Of a DNA stretch of 64,000 nucleotides, positions 43,864 through 52,996 are shown piece after piece (positions within the stretch are counted from its first letter, which is position 1; every line of letters begins with the position of its first letter). Below the pieces are notes generated by a model. The model saw nothing but the letters and a program-made list of their open reading frames with translations. It made no database searches and had not been told where the DNA came from. The DNA is taken from positions 5,022,001 through 5,086,000 of the forward strand of contig NZ_VFPL01000001.1 in assembly GCF_006716645.1 (NCBI RefSeq), in the 5' to 3' direction. The translations under genes and the position numbers were made by a program. The DNA is from Arcticibacter tournemirensis. Its GTDB lineage: Bacteria > Bacteroidota > Bacteroidia > Sphingobacteriales > Sphingobacteriaceae.

Positions 43864-45243
43864 TTATTTTATCCCCAGCTCCTTTTGTATCTGTTCCAGC
43901 GACCTTCCTTTCGTTTCGGGCATAACGCGCCAAATAAATATGAAGGAGATAACCATCATCACGCTATAAAATACAAAGGAATAAAAACCACCGTTGGGAC
44001 TACTTTCTACAATTACAGGAAAAGTCCACGATATAATGGCGGCCATGATCCAATGGGTGAAGCTTCCGAGGGAGCCGCCTTGCGACCGGACGGAGTTAGG
44101 GAAGATTTCTGAGATGAACACCCATATCACAGCACCCTGAGAAAAAGCAAAAAACGCAATAAAACCGATAATATAAATCAGAACTCCACTGTGTACGCCG
44201 TCTGAGGAACTAAAAGCATTAGCTGTCAGTCCGAGGAAAACGATCATCCCGGTACAGCCAATCAGCAACAACTTCTTTCTTCCAAACTTATCAATCACTG
44301 TCATAGCCAGAAGAGTAAAAAACAGGTTGGCCGCGCCTATGTAAACAGGCTGGAGATAAGCATCGGCCTTACCAAACCCGGCCATTTCAAATATTCTCGG
44401 GGCGTAATAGAGAATGGCATTAATGCCCGACAGCTGATTGAACATGGCGAGTATCACTGCATAAAGTATCGGTTTATTGAATTTCCCGTTAAACAAGCTT
44501 TCTTTCGTCCCCTTCTTGGACGATTCATGTTCTATGCGGATTAAATCAAGGGCATTATCTTCTCCAATTCTTTCGAACACCATCTTTGCTTCATGATCGC
44601 GGTTGTTCAGCACGAGCCACCTGGGACTTTCGGGAATGAATTGCAATAGAATAGCAAACAGCGCTGCCGGTATTACCATAATCCCGAGCATCCACCGCCA
44701 TCCTTCATCGCCCATCCCTGCAAATAAAAAGTTGGTTAGGTACGCTACAAATATACCTGTAACTATCATCAGTTGAAAAGATCCGGCGAGCCTTCCGCGC
44801 AGATGAGCAGGGGAAACCTCAGAAATATACATCGGTCCGACAACAGAGGAGGCGCCCACTGCCAGGCCGCCAATCACCCTGAATGATATAAATAACAACC
44901 ATGTGGACGTAAGGGCGCAGCCTATAGCGGAAAGTAAATACATAATAGCTATAACCATCAGCACTTTTTTACGTCCAAATTTCTGGGCAGGCACTCCGGC
45001 TATTAATGAACCGATAACTGTGCCTATGAGACTGGCGGCTACCGTAAAACCTTGCCAGAATGAGCTTAATGACCACAACTGCTGAATGATTTTTTCGGCG
45101 CCCGAAATCACCGCTGTTTCAAATCCGAAGAGAAACCCTCCCAGTGCGGCTATAAGCGAAATCCGTATAGCGTACCTGGAATTAGACAATGATCTTCTAT
45201 TGGACGTGTTTTCTGCATTAATATTGCCTGATTGTGCATGCAT
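43864..45243 (-). CDS. Sugar porter (MFS) transporter
   Basis: Inner-membrane sugar/proton symporter of the major facilitator superfamily, 459 residues, 12 predicted membrane segments. Sugar-porter signatures are present: GRKKVL after TM2-type segment (AGVPAQKFGRKKVLMVI), PMYISEVSPAHLRGR-type loop, PESPRWLV (LQFIPESPRWLVLN) between the halves, and PETKGRSLEQIQ at the C-terminus. Substrate cannot be read. It is monocistronic, with its own promoter; a nearby trehalase gene hints at sugar uptake but is not in the same operon. Confidence 0.93.
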   Translation of the reverse strand: MHAQSGNINAENTSNRRSLSNSRYAIRISLIAALGGFLFGFETAVISGAEKIIQQLWSLSSFWQGFTVAASLIGTVIGSLIAGVPAQKFGRKKVLMVIAIMYLLSAIGCALTSTWLLFISFRVIGGLAVGASSVVGPMYISEVSPAHLRGRLAGSFQLMIVTGIFVAYLTNFLFAGMGDEGWRWMLGIMVIPAALFAILLQFIPESPRWLVLNNRDHEAKMVFERIGEDNALDLIRIEHESSKKGTKESLFNGKFNKPILYAVILAMFNQLSGINAILYYAPRIFEMAGFGKADAYLQPVYIGAANLFFTLLAMTVIDKFGRKKLLLIGCTGMIVFLGLTANAFSSSDGVHSGVLIYIIGFIAFFAFSQGAVIWVFISEIFPNSVRSQGGSLGSFTHWIMAAIISWTFPVIVESSPNGGFYSFVFYSVMMVISFIFIWRVMPETKGRSLEQIQKELGIK

Positions 45244-45266
45244 GGTTTTTTATCAATTGGTTGCTT

Positions 45267-45295
45267 CAAATATAAAAACTAAAATGATTTAGCAA
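45267..45295 (-). promoter_or_regulatory. Bacteroidota-type promoter of the sugar-porter gene
   Basis: On the minus strand TTG (complement of 45293-45295), an 18-base spacer and TATATTTG (complement of 45267-45274) match the -33/-7 pattern. Leader about 20 bases. Confidence 0.6.
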
Positions 45296-45363
45296 TAAAG
45301 TTTCGTCAAAAAAACAATGACACCCTGCTGATAAGCAGAATCCTAAAGAAACACGCAAATTTG

Positions 45364-45371
45364 TATCTTTG
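45364..45371 (+). promoter_or_regulatory. Putative -7 promoter box of pruA
   Basis: TATCTTTG followed by C matches TAnnTTTG(C), 19 bases before the ATG. The -33 TTG is not evident. Confidence 0.45.
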
Positions 45372-45390
45372 CAGCCTAATTCATTGATTT

Positions 45391-47025
45391 ATGACAAAGG
45401 GATTCTTCAATGTACCTGCGCCGGTGAATGAACCGGTTTTATCTTATGCACCCGGCAGCAGAGAACGCTCACTATTAAAAGAAGCCATTTCTATAGCATA
45501 TTCTGAACAGATTGATATTCCGATGTATATAGGCGGAAAAGAAATACGTTCGGATAAAAAGGTTGAGATCAGGCCTCCTCATAATCATCAGCAAGTAATC
45601 GGCTGGTACAATGCAGGTGAAAAGAAGCATGTGCAGCAGGCTATTGATGCCGCTCTGGCAGCAAAAGAAGCTTGGGAAGCTTTAGCATGGGAACAACGCG
45701 CTGCTATCTTCCTGAAGGCTGCTGACCTGATTGCCGGTCCTTACCGCTACAAGATCAATGCTGCTACCATGCTCGGTCAGTCAAAAAATGCCTACCAGGC
45801 AGAAATAGATTCCGCTTGTGAGCTGATCGACTTTTTACGCTTCAACGTAAAATATATGGCTGAAATTTATGGCCAACAGCCGCCTGTATCTCCGAGGGGA
45901 AGCTGGAACCGACTGGAGCAACGGCCCCTGGAAGGTTTCGTATTTGCACTTACGCCCTTTAACTTCACCGCTATCGCCGGCAATCTTCCCACTTCTGCGG
46001 CCCTGATGGGTAATGTTGTGGTATGGAAACCATCAAATGCGCAGATCTACGCAGCGCGGGTAATCATGGAGGTCCTTATCGAGGCTGGTTTGCCAGATGG
46101 AGTGATTAACCTAATATATGTTTCCGGTCCGGATGCTGGTGACGTCATATTTAATCATCCTGATTTTTCAGGAATTCACTTTACGGGATCAACCGGAGTA
46201 TTTCAGGACATCTGGAAAACTATAGGAAATAACATTCATAAATATAAAAGCTATCCGAGGATAGTTGGCGAAACAGGAGGGAAAGACTATATCCTTGTTC
46301 ACGGCTCGGCCGACCTACAAGTTGCTAACACTGCTATTTTAAGAGGTGCTTTCGAGTATCAGGGGCAAAAGTGCTCTGCTGCTTCGAGAGTGTATATAGC
46401 AAAATCTGTATGGCCAGAACTTCGCCAGCTGATGCAACGCGACCTTGCAACATTCAAAGTTGGTCCGGTGGAAGACTTTAGCAATTTCGTCAATGCAGTG
46501 ATCGACGAAAAGTCATTCAATATGCTGTCGAAAGCTATTGATGACGCGAAAGCAGATGACAGCGTGGAGATTATCGCAGGCGGGTCTTACGATAAATCAA
46601 AGGGATATTTTATTGAACCTACCGTAATCGTTACTAAAGATCCATATTATATTACCATGTGCGACGAACTGTTCGGCCCGATATTAACAGTTCATGTTTA
46701 TGACGATGAGGAGTTTGATAAGATTCTTAATGTGATAGACAACACGTCTATCTATGCTTTAACCGGGGCTGTGATTGCACGTGACCGTTATGTTATAGAA
46801 AAGGCGACTTATGCTCTGCGCAATTCTGCCGGGAACTTCTACATTAACGACAAATGTACAGGTGCCGTTGTAGGCCAGCAACCGTTTGGCGGTGCAAGAG
46901 GCTCGGGCACGAATGACAAAGCAGGTTCTATGATCAACCTGCTCTTCTGGGTTTCGCCAAGAACGATCAAGGAAACACTTGATCCTGCGAAAGATTACCG
47001 CTATCCTTTTCACGAGGAAGATTGA
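45391..47025 (+). CDS. pruA: L-glutamate gamma-semialdehyde dehydrogenase (PruA)
   Basis: Last step of proline degradation: oxidises glutamate semialdehyde (from 1-pyrroline-5-carboxylate) to glutamate with NAD. The 544-residue protein is the single-function long form used in Bacteroidota. Active-site segments: GETGGKDYILVHGSA (catalytic Glu) and FEYQGQKCSAASRVYIAKS (catalytic Cys); LTPFNFTAIAGNLPTSAALMGNVVVWKPS binds NAD; the N-terminal FFNVPAPVNEPVLSYAPGS is family typical. No proline dehydrogenase gene is adjacent. A strong terminator follows. Confidence 0.96.
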   Translation: MTKGFFNVPAPVNEPVLSYAPGSRERSLLKEAISIAYSEQIDIPMYIGGKEIRSDKKVEIRPPHNHQQVIGWYNAGEKKHVQQAIDAALAAKEAWEALAWEQRAAIFLKAADLIAGPYRYKINAATMLGQSKNAYQAEIDSACELIDFLRFNVKYMAEIYGQQPPVSPRGSWNRLEQRPLEGFVFALTPFNFTAIAGNLPTSAALMGNVVVWKPSNAQIYAARVIMEVLIEAGLPDGVINLIYVSGPDAGDVIFNHPDFSGIHFTGSTGVFQDIWKTIGNNIHKYKSYPRIVGETGGKDYILVHGSADLQVANTAILRGAFEYQGQKCSAASRVYIAKSVWPELRQLMQRDLATFKVGPVEDFSNFVNAVIDEKSFNMLSKAIDDAKADDSVEIIAGGSYDKSKGYFIEPTVIVTKDPYYITMCDELFGPILTVHVYDDEEFDKILNVIDNTSIYALTGAVIARDRYVIEKATYALRNSAGNFYINDKCTGAVVGQQPFGGARGSGTNDKAGSMINLLFWVSPRTIKETLDPAKDYRYPFHEED

Positions 47026-47026
47026 G

Positions 47027-47112
47027 GTGGGTTGTGAGTTGTGTGTTAAAAGGTGAAAGGGAAAAGCTAAAAGCAAAATCTGATTGCTAATAGCCGAAAG
47101 CTAAAGCTGAAA
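47027..47112. repeat. Word-repeat spacer, GTTGTGAG/AAAAGCTAAAAGC type
   Basis: Variants of GGTTGTGAGTTGTGTG followed by AAAGGTGAAAGGGAAAAGCTAAAAGC and CTGATTGCTAATAGCC, between pruA and its terminator. Confidence 0.5.
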
Positions 47113-47120
47113 AAATTAAG

Positions 47121-47147
47121 GAGCTGTCTTTGGACAGCTCTTTTTTT
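47121..47147 (+). terminator. Rho-independent terminator of pruA
   Basis: Perfect 8-bp stem GAGCTGTC / GACAGCTC, 4-base loop and a run of seven T residues, 96 bases after the pruA stop. On the minus strand, A residues precede the hairpin, so it mainly serves pruA. Confidence 0.92.
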
Positions 47148-47176
47148 GTCTTATTTTACAAACGCTTACAAGCAAA

Positions 47177-48793
47177 TCAAAAAAACCTGGAAGTTTTATT
47201 CAGGTCCTTCTTTCCTTCCATCTTCAGGATCTTTAACAATACGCCGTTTGTCCAGCCGAAGCCATCCTGATTGGGATATTCCCCGCCGCCTGCTATTAAC
47301 GTAGTATCGGTAACATTATACTTCTCGAGCAGCTTGCCGGTCTTGTTAAATACCCGGATATTTTGTCTGCTCCAGCGATCCGCTATCTCTGAGGATAAAT
47401 CATTCTTATTATAGTTTTTGAGTCCGGCAATTGCCATCCATTGTAGTGGGGCCCAGCCATTGGGGGAATCCCATTGCTGTCCGGTATTAACCAATGTCGT
47501 TACAAGGCCGCCGGGTTTCAGAAAACGCTGGTTGAGTAATTGGGCGACACTGTCGGCCTGGCCCTGAGTTGCTATTTTGAAATACAAAGGATATGTCGCG
47601 GCGAGATTTAAAGACTGGGTTTGCACCTTTTCTTTCCAGTCGTAGTCCTTGAACCATCCGGTATTACGGTCCCAGCAATAACGCAGTATCGCGTTCTTTC
47701 GTAGACGGGCCTGCTCAAGCATATGCTTATGTGCACGACCGTCTCCATCCCGGTTGTATGCGATGGCAAGCATCTGCTCTAGATGATAAAGAAGACAGTT
47801 GAGGTCAACTGGAATAATGGCTGTTGTACGAACTGTAGGAAGCGAGCGACCATCCGCAAACCAGCGGCTGCTGAAATCCCAGCCTGATTCAGCTCCTGAA
47901 CGTAGATCGCGATATACTTCACTTTTTGGACGTTTGCTCTCTACAGCAGTCGTGACATCCTCATTATAGGCTTCCTCCCTCGGCCAGTCGCCCGCGTCAA
48001 AGTATCGGTTCATAACTGATCCGTCGGGCAAATGGACCACATGGCCAGTGGCAATCTCTTTCTTTCTACCATTGTTCATCCAGAAATGGTATTCCTTCTC
48101 AAGCACATCAAGGTTTGCTTTGAGAACAGAATCTGCTTTCCCTTTCTTGTTCTCCATCAACAGCTTTAACATAAGCGAGAAGTAAGGAGGCTGTGAACGG
48201 GTGAGGTAGTAGGTTCGATTGCCATTGGGAATAAAACCATATGTACGTATCAGAAACGCGAAATTATTCAGCATATTTTCCACAAGGTCGCCCCGTCCGC
48301 TTTCTTCGAGCCCTAACATTGTAAAATACGAATCCCAGTAATAGATTTCGCGAAAACGTCCTCCCGGGACTATATAAGGGAAAGGCAAACTAATGAGCGA
48401 TGTATATTGAGCATACTTGTCGGGGTTCCGTTGCAGTACTTTCCAAAGCTCATTGATATGAGCTTCTACCCCGGCTTTGATATCACTTTTATAGATGCTG
48501 CCAGCATGATCAGGTAACTCAAAATTTTTCTCTACAAAATCATGTAGGTTAAAGTCAGGTTTGCTTTTATTTTCCCGATATTCTTGGATGATATCATCAG
48601 GCTTACCCTTGGGAGTACAATCAGGAAAGGTTTTACTATCTTCAAATATACCCGCTGATTGTACGGCTTCAAAAAGAGCCGGATATAAGTCGCGCGGCGA
48701 ATCGTGTTTTACCATCTTCTTTTCTTTGCACGAGGCAAGAGAAATGAGAATCAAAACTACTGAAAGGAACGAAGTTGGCTTCAAGTTCATCAT
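47177..48793 (-). CDS. treA: Trehalase family lipoprotein (GH37)
   Basis: Splits trehalose into two glucose outside the cytoplasm. I prefer the start at 48793 (538 residues); two ATGs lie here in tandem (48793, 48790), and the further upstream start at 48823 adds a hydrophobic piece that spoils the signal. Lipobox LISLASCKEK (Cys about 22). GH37 signatures are PGGRFREIYYWDSYFTMLGL (about residues 145-165) and QWDSPNGWAPLQWMAIAGL, with the catalytic Asp and Glu regions in between and after (GGGEYPNQDGFGWTNGVLLKIL). Function is well supported. Confidence 0.93.
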   Translation of the reverse strand: MMNLKPTSFLSVVLILISLASCKEKKMVKHDSPRDLYPALFEAVQSAGIFEDSKTFPDCTPKGKPDDIIQEYRENKSKPDFNLHDFVEKNFELPDHAGSIYKSDIKAGVEAHINELWKVLQRNPDKYAQYTSLISLPFPYIVPGGRFREIYYWDSYFTMLGLEESGRGDLVENMLNNFAFLIRTYGFIPNGNRTYYLTRSQPPYFSLMLKLLMENKKGKADSVLKANLDVLEKEYHFWMNNGRKKEIATGHVVHLPDGSVMNRYFDAGDWPREEAYNEDVTTAVESKRPKSEVYRDLRSGAESGWDFSSRWFADGRSLPTVRTTAIIPVDLNCLLYHLEQMLAIAYNRDGDGRAHKHMLEQARLRKNAILRYCWDRNTGWFKDYDWKEKVQTQSLNLAATYPLYFKIATQGQADSVAQLLNQRFLKPGGLVTTLVNTGQQWDSPNGWAPLQWMAIAGLKNYNKNDLSSEIADRWSRQNIRVFNKTGKLLEKYNVTDTTLIAGGGEYPNQDGFGWTNGVLLKILKMEGKKDLNKTSRFF

Positions 48794-48918
48794 AATCGGA
48801 AAAAGAATACACAGTAAGAACACGAAATATGCCAGAGAAGTTTCCTAATACTCTTCTCCCGAATTGTCACAGTTTAGAAAGAATATAAGTTACAACATAC
48901 ATATCTCAACTAATCATC

Positions 48919-48926
48919 TATTTTTG
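48919..48926 (+). promoter_or_regulatory. Putative -7 promoter box of the yceI gene
   Basis: TATTTTTG matches TAnnTTTG, 17 bases before the ATG at 48944. No clear -33 element. Confidence 0.35.
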
Positions 48927-48943
48927 GATGTAAAATCAGAAAG

Positions 48944-49537
48944 ATGAAAATAAAAACACTTTTCGCAGCAGTTGCAATACTGGCATTCGCGGCATTCAAA
49001 CCAGCTTTAAAAACAGAAACATTTACAATTGACACTAAAAACTCATCAATAGAGTGGGTTGCGGCAAAAGTAACAGGGAAGCATAATGGGACGGTTAAGA
49101 TCTCCTCAGGAAACCTGGTATTTAACGGCAAATCGCTTCAGGGTGGTTCATTTACAACAGATATGAACAGTATCGCTGTAGTTGACCTGCAGGGAGAATC
49201 AGCGCAGAAACTAATCGGGCATTTAAGATCGGATGATTTCTTCTCGGTTGAGAAACACCCCACTTCCGAGTTCAGGATTACTAAAGTGAGCCCTGCGGGA
49301 ACGGATCAGGTGAACATCACCGGAGATCTTACGATCAAGGGAATCACTCAACCGATCACTTTTCCTGCTATTGTAAAAAGACAAGGCAACGCCGTCGTTG
49401 CTGTTGCCAAAGGAGTTAAAGTTGACAGAACGAAATACGACATTAAATACGGTTCCAAGAGCTTTTTCGGCGGTATAGGCGACAAAGCAATTGACGACGA
49501 ATTTACACTATCGATTAATCTGGCAGGGAAAAAATAA
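48944..49537 (+). CDS. YceI family periplasmic lipid-binding protein
   Basis: A 197-residue exported beta-barrel protein of the YceI/lipocalin-like family, which binds polyisoprenoid or similar lipids in the periplasm. Signal peptide 1-20. Typical segments: SSIEWVAAKVTGKHNGTVKISSGNLVFNGKSLQGGSFTTDMNSIAV, LRSDDFFSVEKHPTSEFRITKV, VNITGDLTIKGITQPITFPAIVK and KYDIKYGSKSFFGGIGDKAIDDEFTLSINL. The order and length are normal. It is a single gene, converging with the MBL-fold gene over a repeat-filled spacer. Confidence 0.93.
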   Translation: MKIKTLFAAVAILAFAAFKPALKTETFTIDTKNSSIEWVAAKVTGKHNGTVKISSGNLVFNGKSLQGGSFTTDMNSIAVVDLQGESAQKLIGHLRSDDFFSVEKHPTSEFRITKVSPAGTDQVNITGDLTIKGITQPITFPAIVKRQGNAVVAVAKGVKVDRTKYDIKYGSKSFFGGIGDKAIDDEFTLSINLAGKK

Positions 49538-49672
49538 GTTGTGAGTTGTAGGTTGAGGGTTGTAAGTTGTGTGTGTTGTAAGTTAATATATTCAGAGCAA
49601 GATACTTAACTCATCTATTTATTAATTAAACAGTGAAACTCACAACCTGCAACCTGCAACTCACAACTCTCC
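49538..49672. repeat. Inverted word-repeat spacer, GTTGTGAGTTGTAGG type
   Basis: 49538-49583 repeats GTTGTGAGTTGTAGGTTG and GTTGTAAG; 49639-49672 is the complement (CACAACCTGCAACCTGCAAC). The second arm runs 12 bases into the 3' end of the MBL-fold gene. It could form a long imperfect hairpin between converging genes. Confidence 0.6.
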
Positions 49673-50434
49673 CCGTATCCTGAAAGCATCATCCTTCAGT
49701 TCTACCCTGCCCATAGGTTCACTTTTAGCATGGTAGAACAGGCAAAGCCAGTTTTCTTTTGCGGCGAGTTTTCCGAACTCTTCGCGAAGTTCCATTGAAC
49801 GGGCTCCATCGAAGTCGTATTTTGCTTTAAATCTGCGTAGTAGCTGCTCGGGTTCGGGAAGGATATCTCCTCCGTAAAACGCCTTTTCGCCTCCATCATT
49901 GATAAGAAATACCTGGTGAAAGGGACAGTGTCCGCCCGTAACTTCGTAGCTGATCCGCTCATTCAGCTGTCCGTTGCCTTCTATAAAATGAATGCTTCCG
50001 CTTCTCTGAACTACGTCGAATATATCTGTATGGTAAGAGCTTGAATGGCTACTGTATGCTGTTTCCCATTCATTGCGATTGATGACGTACTCTGCATTAG
50101 GAAAAGTGAGCTGCATACTGCCATTATTATCGAAGATCATCCCTGCGGCATGATCAAAATGGAGATGCGACATCAGTACCATACTTACGTCTTCGGGGTC
50201 ATACCCGGCTTTTCGTATGTTTTCATGAATTATAAGCTTCCCCTCATCATTTTTGTAGCCCAGTCCCGTATCAAAAACGAGTAAACCCGCCGATGTTTCG
50301 ACCAGGAATGGCTGGACATAAACAAACAATGACGCGGGACGATCTTTCGGATTATGTACTTCCGGATCGAAGGGAATAAATTTTTTTGATTTATCAACAG
50401 AGTAAGAACCTTCGTATAATGGAACAACTTTCAC
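49661..50434 (-). CDS. MBL-fold metallo-hydrolase
   Basis: A 257-residue beta-lactamase-fold hydrolase binding two metal ions. The signature HLHFDH (MSHLHFDHAAGM) is at about residues 93-98, further metal ligands are the His in TGGHCPFHQVF (about 170) and the Asp in FYGGDILPEP (about 194). The layout with VPLYEGSYSVDKSKKFIPFDPE.. at the N-terminus resembles the lactonase-like branch (quorum-quenching or hydroxyacyl-type). Substrate unknown. No signal peptide. Its 3' end lies in the inverted-repeat spacer after yceI. Confidence 0.87.
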   Translation of the reverse strand: MKVVPLYEGSYSVDKSKKFIPFDPEVHNPKDRPASLFVYVQPFLVETSAGLLVFDTGLGYKNDEGKLIIHENIRKAGYDPEDVSMVLMSHLHFDHAAGMIFDNNGSMQLTFPNAEYVINRNEWETAYSSHSSSYHTDIFDVVQRSGSIHFIEGNGQLNERISYEVTGGHCPFHQVFLINDGGEKAFYGGDILPEPEQLLRRFKAKYDFDGARSMELREEFGKLAAKENWLCLFYHAKSEPMGRVELKDDAFRIRGEL

Positions 50435-50530
50435 AATAAACTGAATAAACTGACAGTGAACAACTTAAAAACAAACGCCGAATAAATAAGAGATTAAATA
50501 GTATATTTATCCCGTAGCCTAAACAAAGAT

Positions 50531-52231
50531 ATGCAAAAAAGGTGGGTAGAAAATGAAGTTACAGACCACAAGGCTGTAGAGGAACTGAAACATCTATTAA
50601 ATATAGATGAAGTTCTTGCTGCCTTGCTGGTAAGCCGTGGTATCACTTCTTTTGAAGCTGCACGCTGTTTTTTCAGGCCCGATCTTTGCCATCTGCATGA
50701 TCCTTTTCTAATCAAAGATATGGAGGCTGCTGTTGTAAGGATCGAGCAAGCGTTAAGGAATAAAGAGAAGATACTGATTTACGGTGATTACGATGTAGAT
50801 GGCACGACAGCAGTATCGCTGGTTTACCATTTTTTCAGCAAATACCACTATTCTATTGAATATTATATCCCTGACCGATATAAGGAAGGATACGGAATTT
50901 CAACTCAGGGAGTAGATTACGCAGCTGCGAACGGCTTCAGCCTGATTATCGCTCTGGACTGTGGAATAAAATCAAACGATAAGATTGATTATGCCAACAG
51001 TTTAGGTATTGATTTTATCATTTGTGACCATCACTTCCCCGGAACTGCCCTGCCAGATGCAGTAGCGGTTCTTGATCCAAAGCGTGCCGACTGCAACTAT
51101 CCCTATAAAGAACTTTCTGGTTGTGGCTTAGGATTTAAGCTAATCCAGGCCTTTGCTCAGCGCAATGATATTCCCTTCGAAAGTATTTTATGCTATCTCG
51201 ATTTGGTAGCTGTAAGTATTGCATCGGATATCGTACCGGTTACAGGCGAAAACAGGACGCTCGCGTGGTATGGTCTAAAGCGACTGAATGAGTCGCCCTG
51301 TTATGGACTGTCTGCGCTCATGGAGTTATCGGGTAAAAAACAATATACCATTTCGGATGTAGTGTTTACTATCGGTCCGCGGATTAATGCATGCGGCAGA
51401 ATAGACGATGCCAGGCATTCTGTGAATCTCCTAATATCATCGACACGTGAAGCAGCAAAAAGTCAGAGCGCCTTGGTAGATCTGAAGAATGCGGAGCGAA
51501 AAGAGCATGATGTTTCTATCACAGAGCAGGCATTAAAAATGATAGAAGCAGAGCCGGCTTTATTGAACCGCAAAACCACAGTGGTTTATAATGAAGGCTG
51601 GCATAAGGGAGTAATTGGAATAGTGGCCTCGAGATTAACGGAGAAATATTACAGACCGACCATTGTACTGACGAAGTCGAACGGACATATCGCAGGTTCG
51701 GCACGTTCGGTATTAGGGTTTGACCTGTACGAAGCGCTCAGCGGATGCAGCGATCTTCTTGAGCAGTTTGGAGGCCATAAATATGCAGCAGGACTAACTC
51801 TTAAGCCGGAAAATATTCATGCACTTCGAGAGCGGTTTGAGGATATTGTTTCGCAAACGATCCCTGACCAATTGCTTACACAGGAAATCAGTATTGACGG
51901 AAGTTTAGATCTCGCAGCCATTAATGGTAAGTTTTTCAGAGTTCTTACCCAGTTTGCTCCATTCGGCCCGCTGAACCCAACACCTGTTTTTCTCAGTAAA
52001 AACGTGTACGTTTGCGGTTCGGCCTCGATTGTTGGCAGCAACCACATTAAGATGACTGTAAAACAGAAAGGATCGCCAGCGTTTGACTGCATCGGTTTTG
52101 GAATGGGCCAGTATTTGCCTCTGGTCGACAAGGGACAGGTCTTTGATATATGTTATACTATCGAAGAAAACATTTGGAAGGATAAACGTAGTGTACAACT
52201 TAACATTAAAGGGATCAGAAGTGCATCATAA
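50531..52231 (+). CDS. recJ: Single-stranded-DNA exonuclease RecJ
   Basis: 5'-3' single-strand DNA exonuclease for recombination and mismatch repair. At 566 residues it is the normal RecJ length. DHH-family motifs: LIYGDYDVDGTTAVSLVY (motif with metal-binding Asp), IALDCGIKSNDKIDYA, IICDHHFPG (DHH), and the later DHHA1 part with GWHKGVIGIVASRLTEKYYRPTIVL and GSARSVLGFDLYEAL..FGGHKYAAGLTL. First of three plus-strand genes with lptB (12-base gap) and a GH3 gene. Confidence 0.96.
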   Translation: MQKRWVENEVTDHKAVEELKHLLNIDEVLAALLVSRGITSFEAARCFFRPDLCHLHDPFLIKDMEAAVVRIEQALRNKEKILIYGDYDVDGTTAVSLVYHFFSKYHYSIEYYIPDRYKEGYGISTQGVDYAAANGFSLIIALDCGIKSNDKIDYANSLGIDFIICDHHFPGTALPDAVAVLDPKRADCNYPYKELSGCGLGFKLIQAFAQRNDIPFESILCYLDLVAVSIASDIVPVTGENRTLAWYGLKRLNESPCYGLSALMELSGKKQYTISDVVFTIGPRINACGRIDDARHSVNLLISSTREAAKSQSALVDLKNAERKEHDVSITEQALKMIEAEPALLNRKTTVVYNEGWHKGVIGIVASRLTEKYYRPTIVLTKSNGHIAGSARSVLGFDLYEALSGCSDLLEQFGGHKYAAGLTLKPENIHALRERFEDIVSQTIPDQLLTQEISIDGSLDLAAINGKFFRVLTQFAPFGPLNPTPVFLSKNVYVCGSASIVGSNHIKMTVKQKGSPAFDCIGFGMGQYLPLVDKGQVFDICYTIEENIWKDKRSVQLNIKGIRSAS

Positions 52232-52243
52232 GCATAAAGCAAC

Positions 52244-52996
52244 ATGATACTTAGAGCAGAGAATCTTGTAAAAAAATACAAACAACGGACGGTAGTTAAC
52301 AATGTTTCTTTTCATGTAGAGCAGGGCGAGATTGTAGGGCTGCTTGGCCCGAATGGAGCAGGAAAAACGACTTCATTTTATATGATTGTAGGCCTGATCA
52401 AACCAAATGAGGGGCATGTTTATTTAGAGTCTGAAGATATCACGTCCGACCCAATGTACCGGCGTGCGCAAAAGGGAATTGGTTATCTTGCCCAGGAAGC
52501 CTCCGTATTCAGGAAGCTTACTGTAGAAGATAATGTAAAAGCCGTTCTCGAAATGTCGAAACTTAGCAAGGCAGAACAAAAGGATAAACTTGAAGAACTT
52601 CTTACTGAATTTAGTTTACACCGTGTCAGGAAAAACAGAGGCGACTTGCTTTCGGGAGGGGAACGCAGAAGAACAGAAATCGCCCGTGCACTCGCAGCAG
52701 ATCCGAATTTTATTCTTCTTGACGAACCATTTGCCGGAGTGGATCCCATTGCGGTTGAAGAAATACAATCTATTGTAGCCAAATTAAAGAACCGAAATAT
52801 TGGAATCCTGATTACAGACCATAATGTGCAGGAAACCCTTTCTATAACAGACAGAGCTTATCTTCTGACAGAGGGAAAAATTATGCTAACAGGCACTCCA
52901 CAGGAAATAGCAAACAATGAGATGGCCAGAAAATTCTATCTCGGCCAGCATTTCGAACTTCGTAAAAAGAAACCCAGCAACACGCCCTCGTCATGA
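52244..52996 (+). CDS. lptB: LPS export ABC transporter ATPase LptB
   Basis: ATPase of the LptB2FG complex that extracts lipopolysaccharide from the inner membrane. 250 residues. Walker [15 protein letters not shown] (about 34-47), Q-loop [20 protein letters not shown], signature [16 protein letters not shown], Walker [20 protein letters not shown] and switch [19 protein letters not shown]. The LptB-type IGYLAQE and SGGERRR sequences separate it from other ABC ATPases. The stop overlaps the GH3 start by 4 bases (ATGA), implying coupled translation. Confidence 0.95.
   Translation: MILRAENLVKKYKQRTVVNNVSFHVEQGEIVGLLGPNGAGKTTSFYMIVGLIKPNEGHVYLESEDITSDPMYRRAQKGIGYLAQEASVFRKLTVEDNVKAVLEMSKLSKAEQKDKLEELLTEFSLHRVRKNRGDLLSGGERRRTEIARALAADPNFILLDEPFAGVDPIAVEEIQSIVAKLKNRNIGILITDHNVQETLSITDRAYLLTEGKIMLTGTPQEIANNEMARKFYLGQHFELRKKKPSNTPSS

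Noticed and set aside
48794-48823. Upstream start of the trehalase gene
   Set aside because: Adds MFLLCILFPI in front of a complete lipoprotein signal; the ATG pair at 48793/48790 is more natural.
49538-49672. Inverted repeat as insertion-sequence ends
   Set aside because: No transposase between the arms and the words recur as filler elsewhere.
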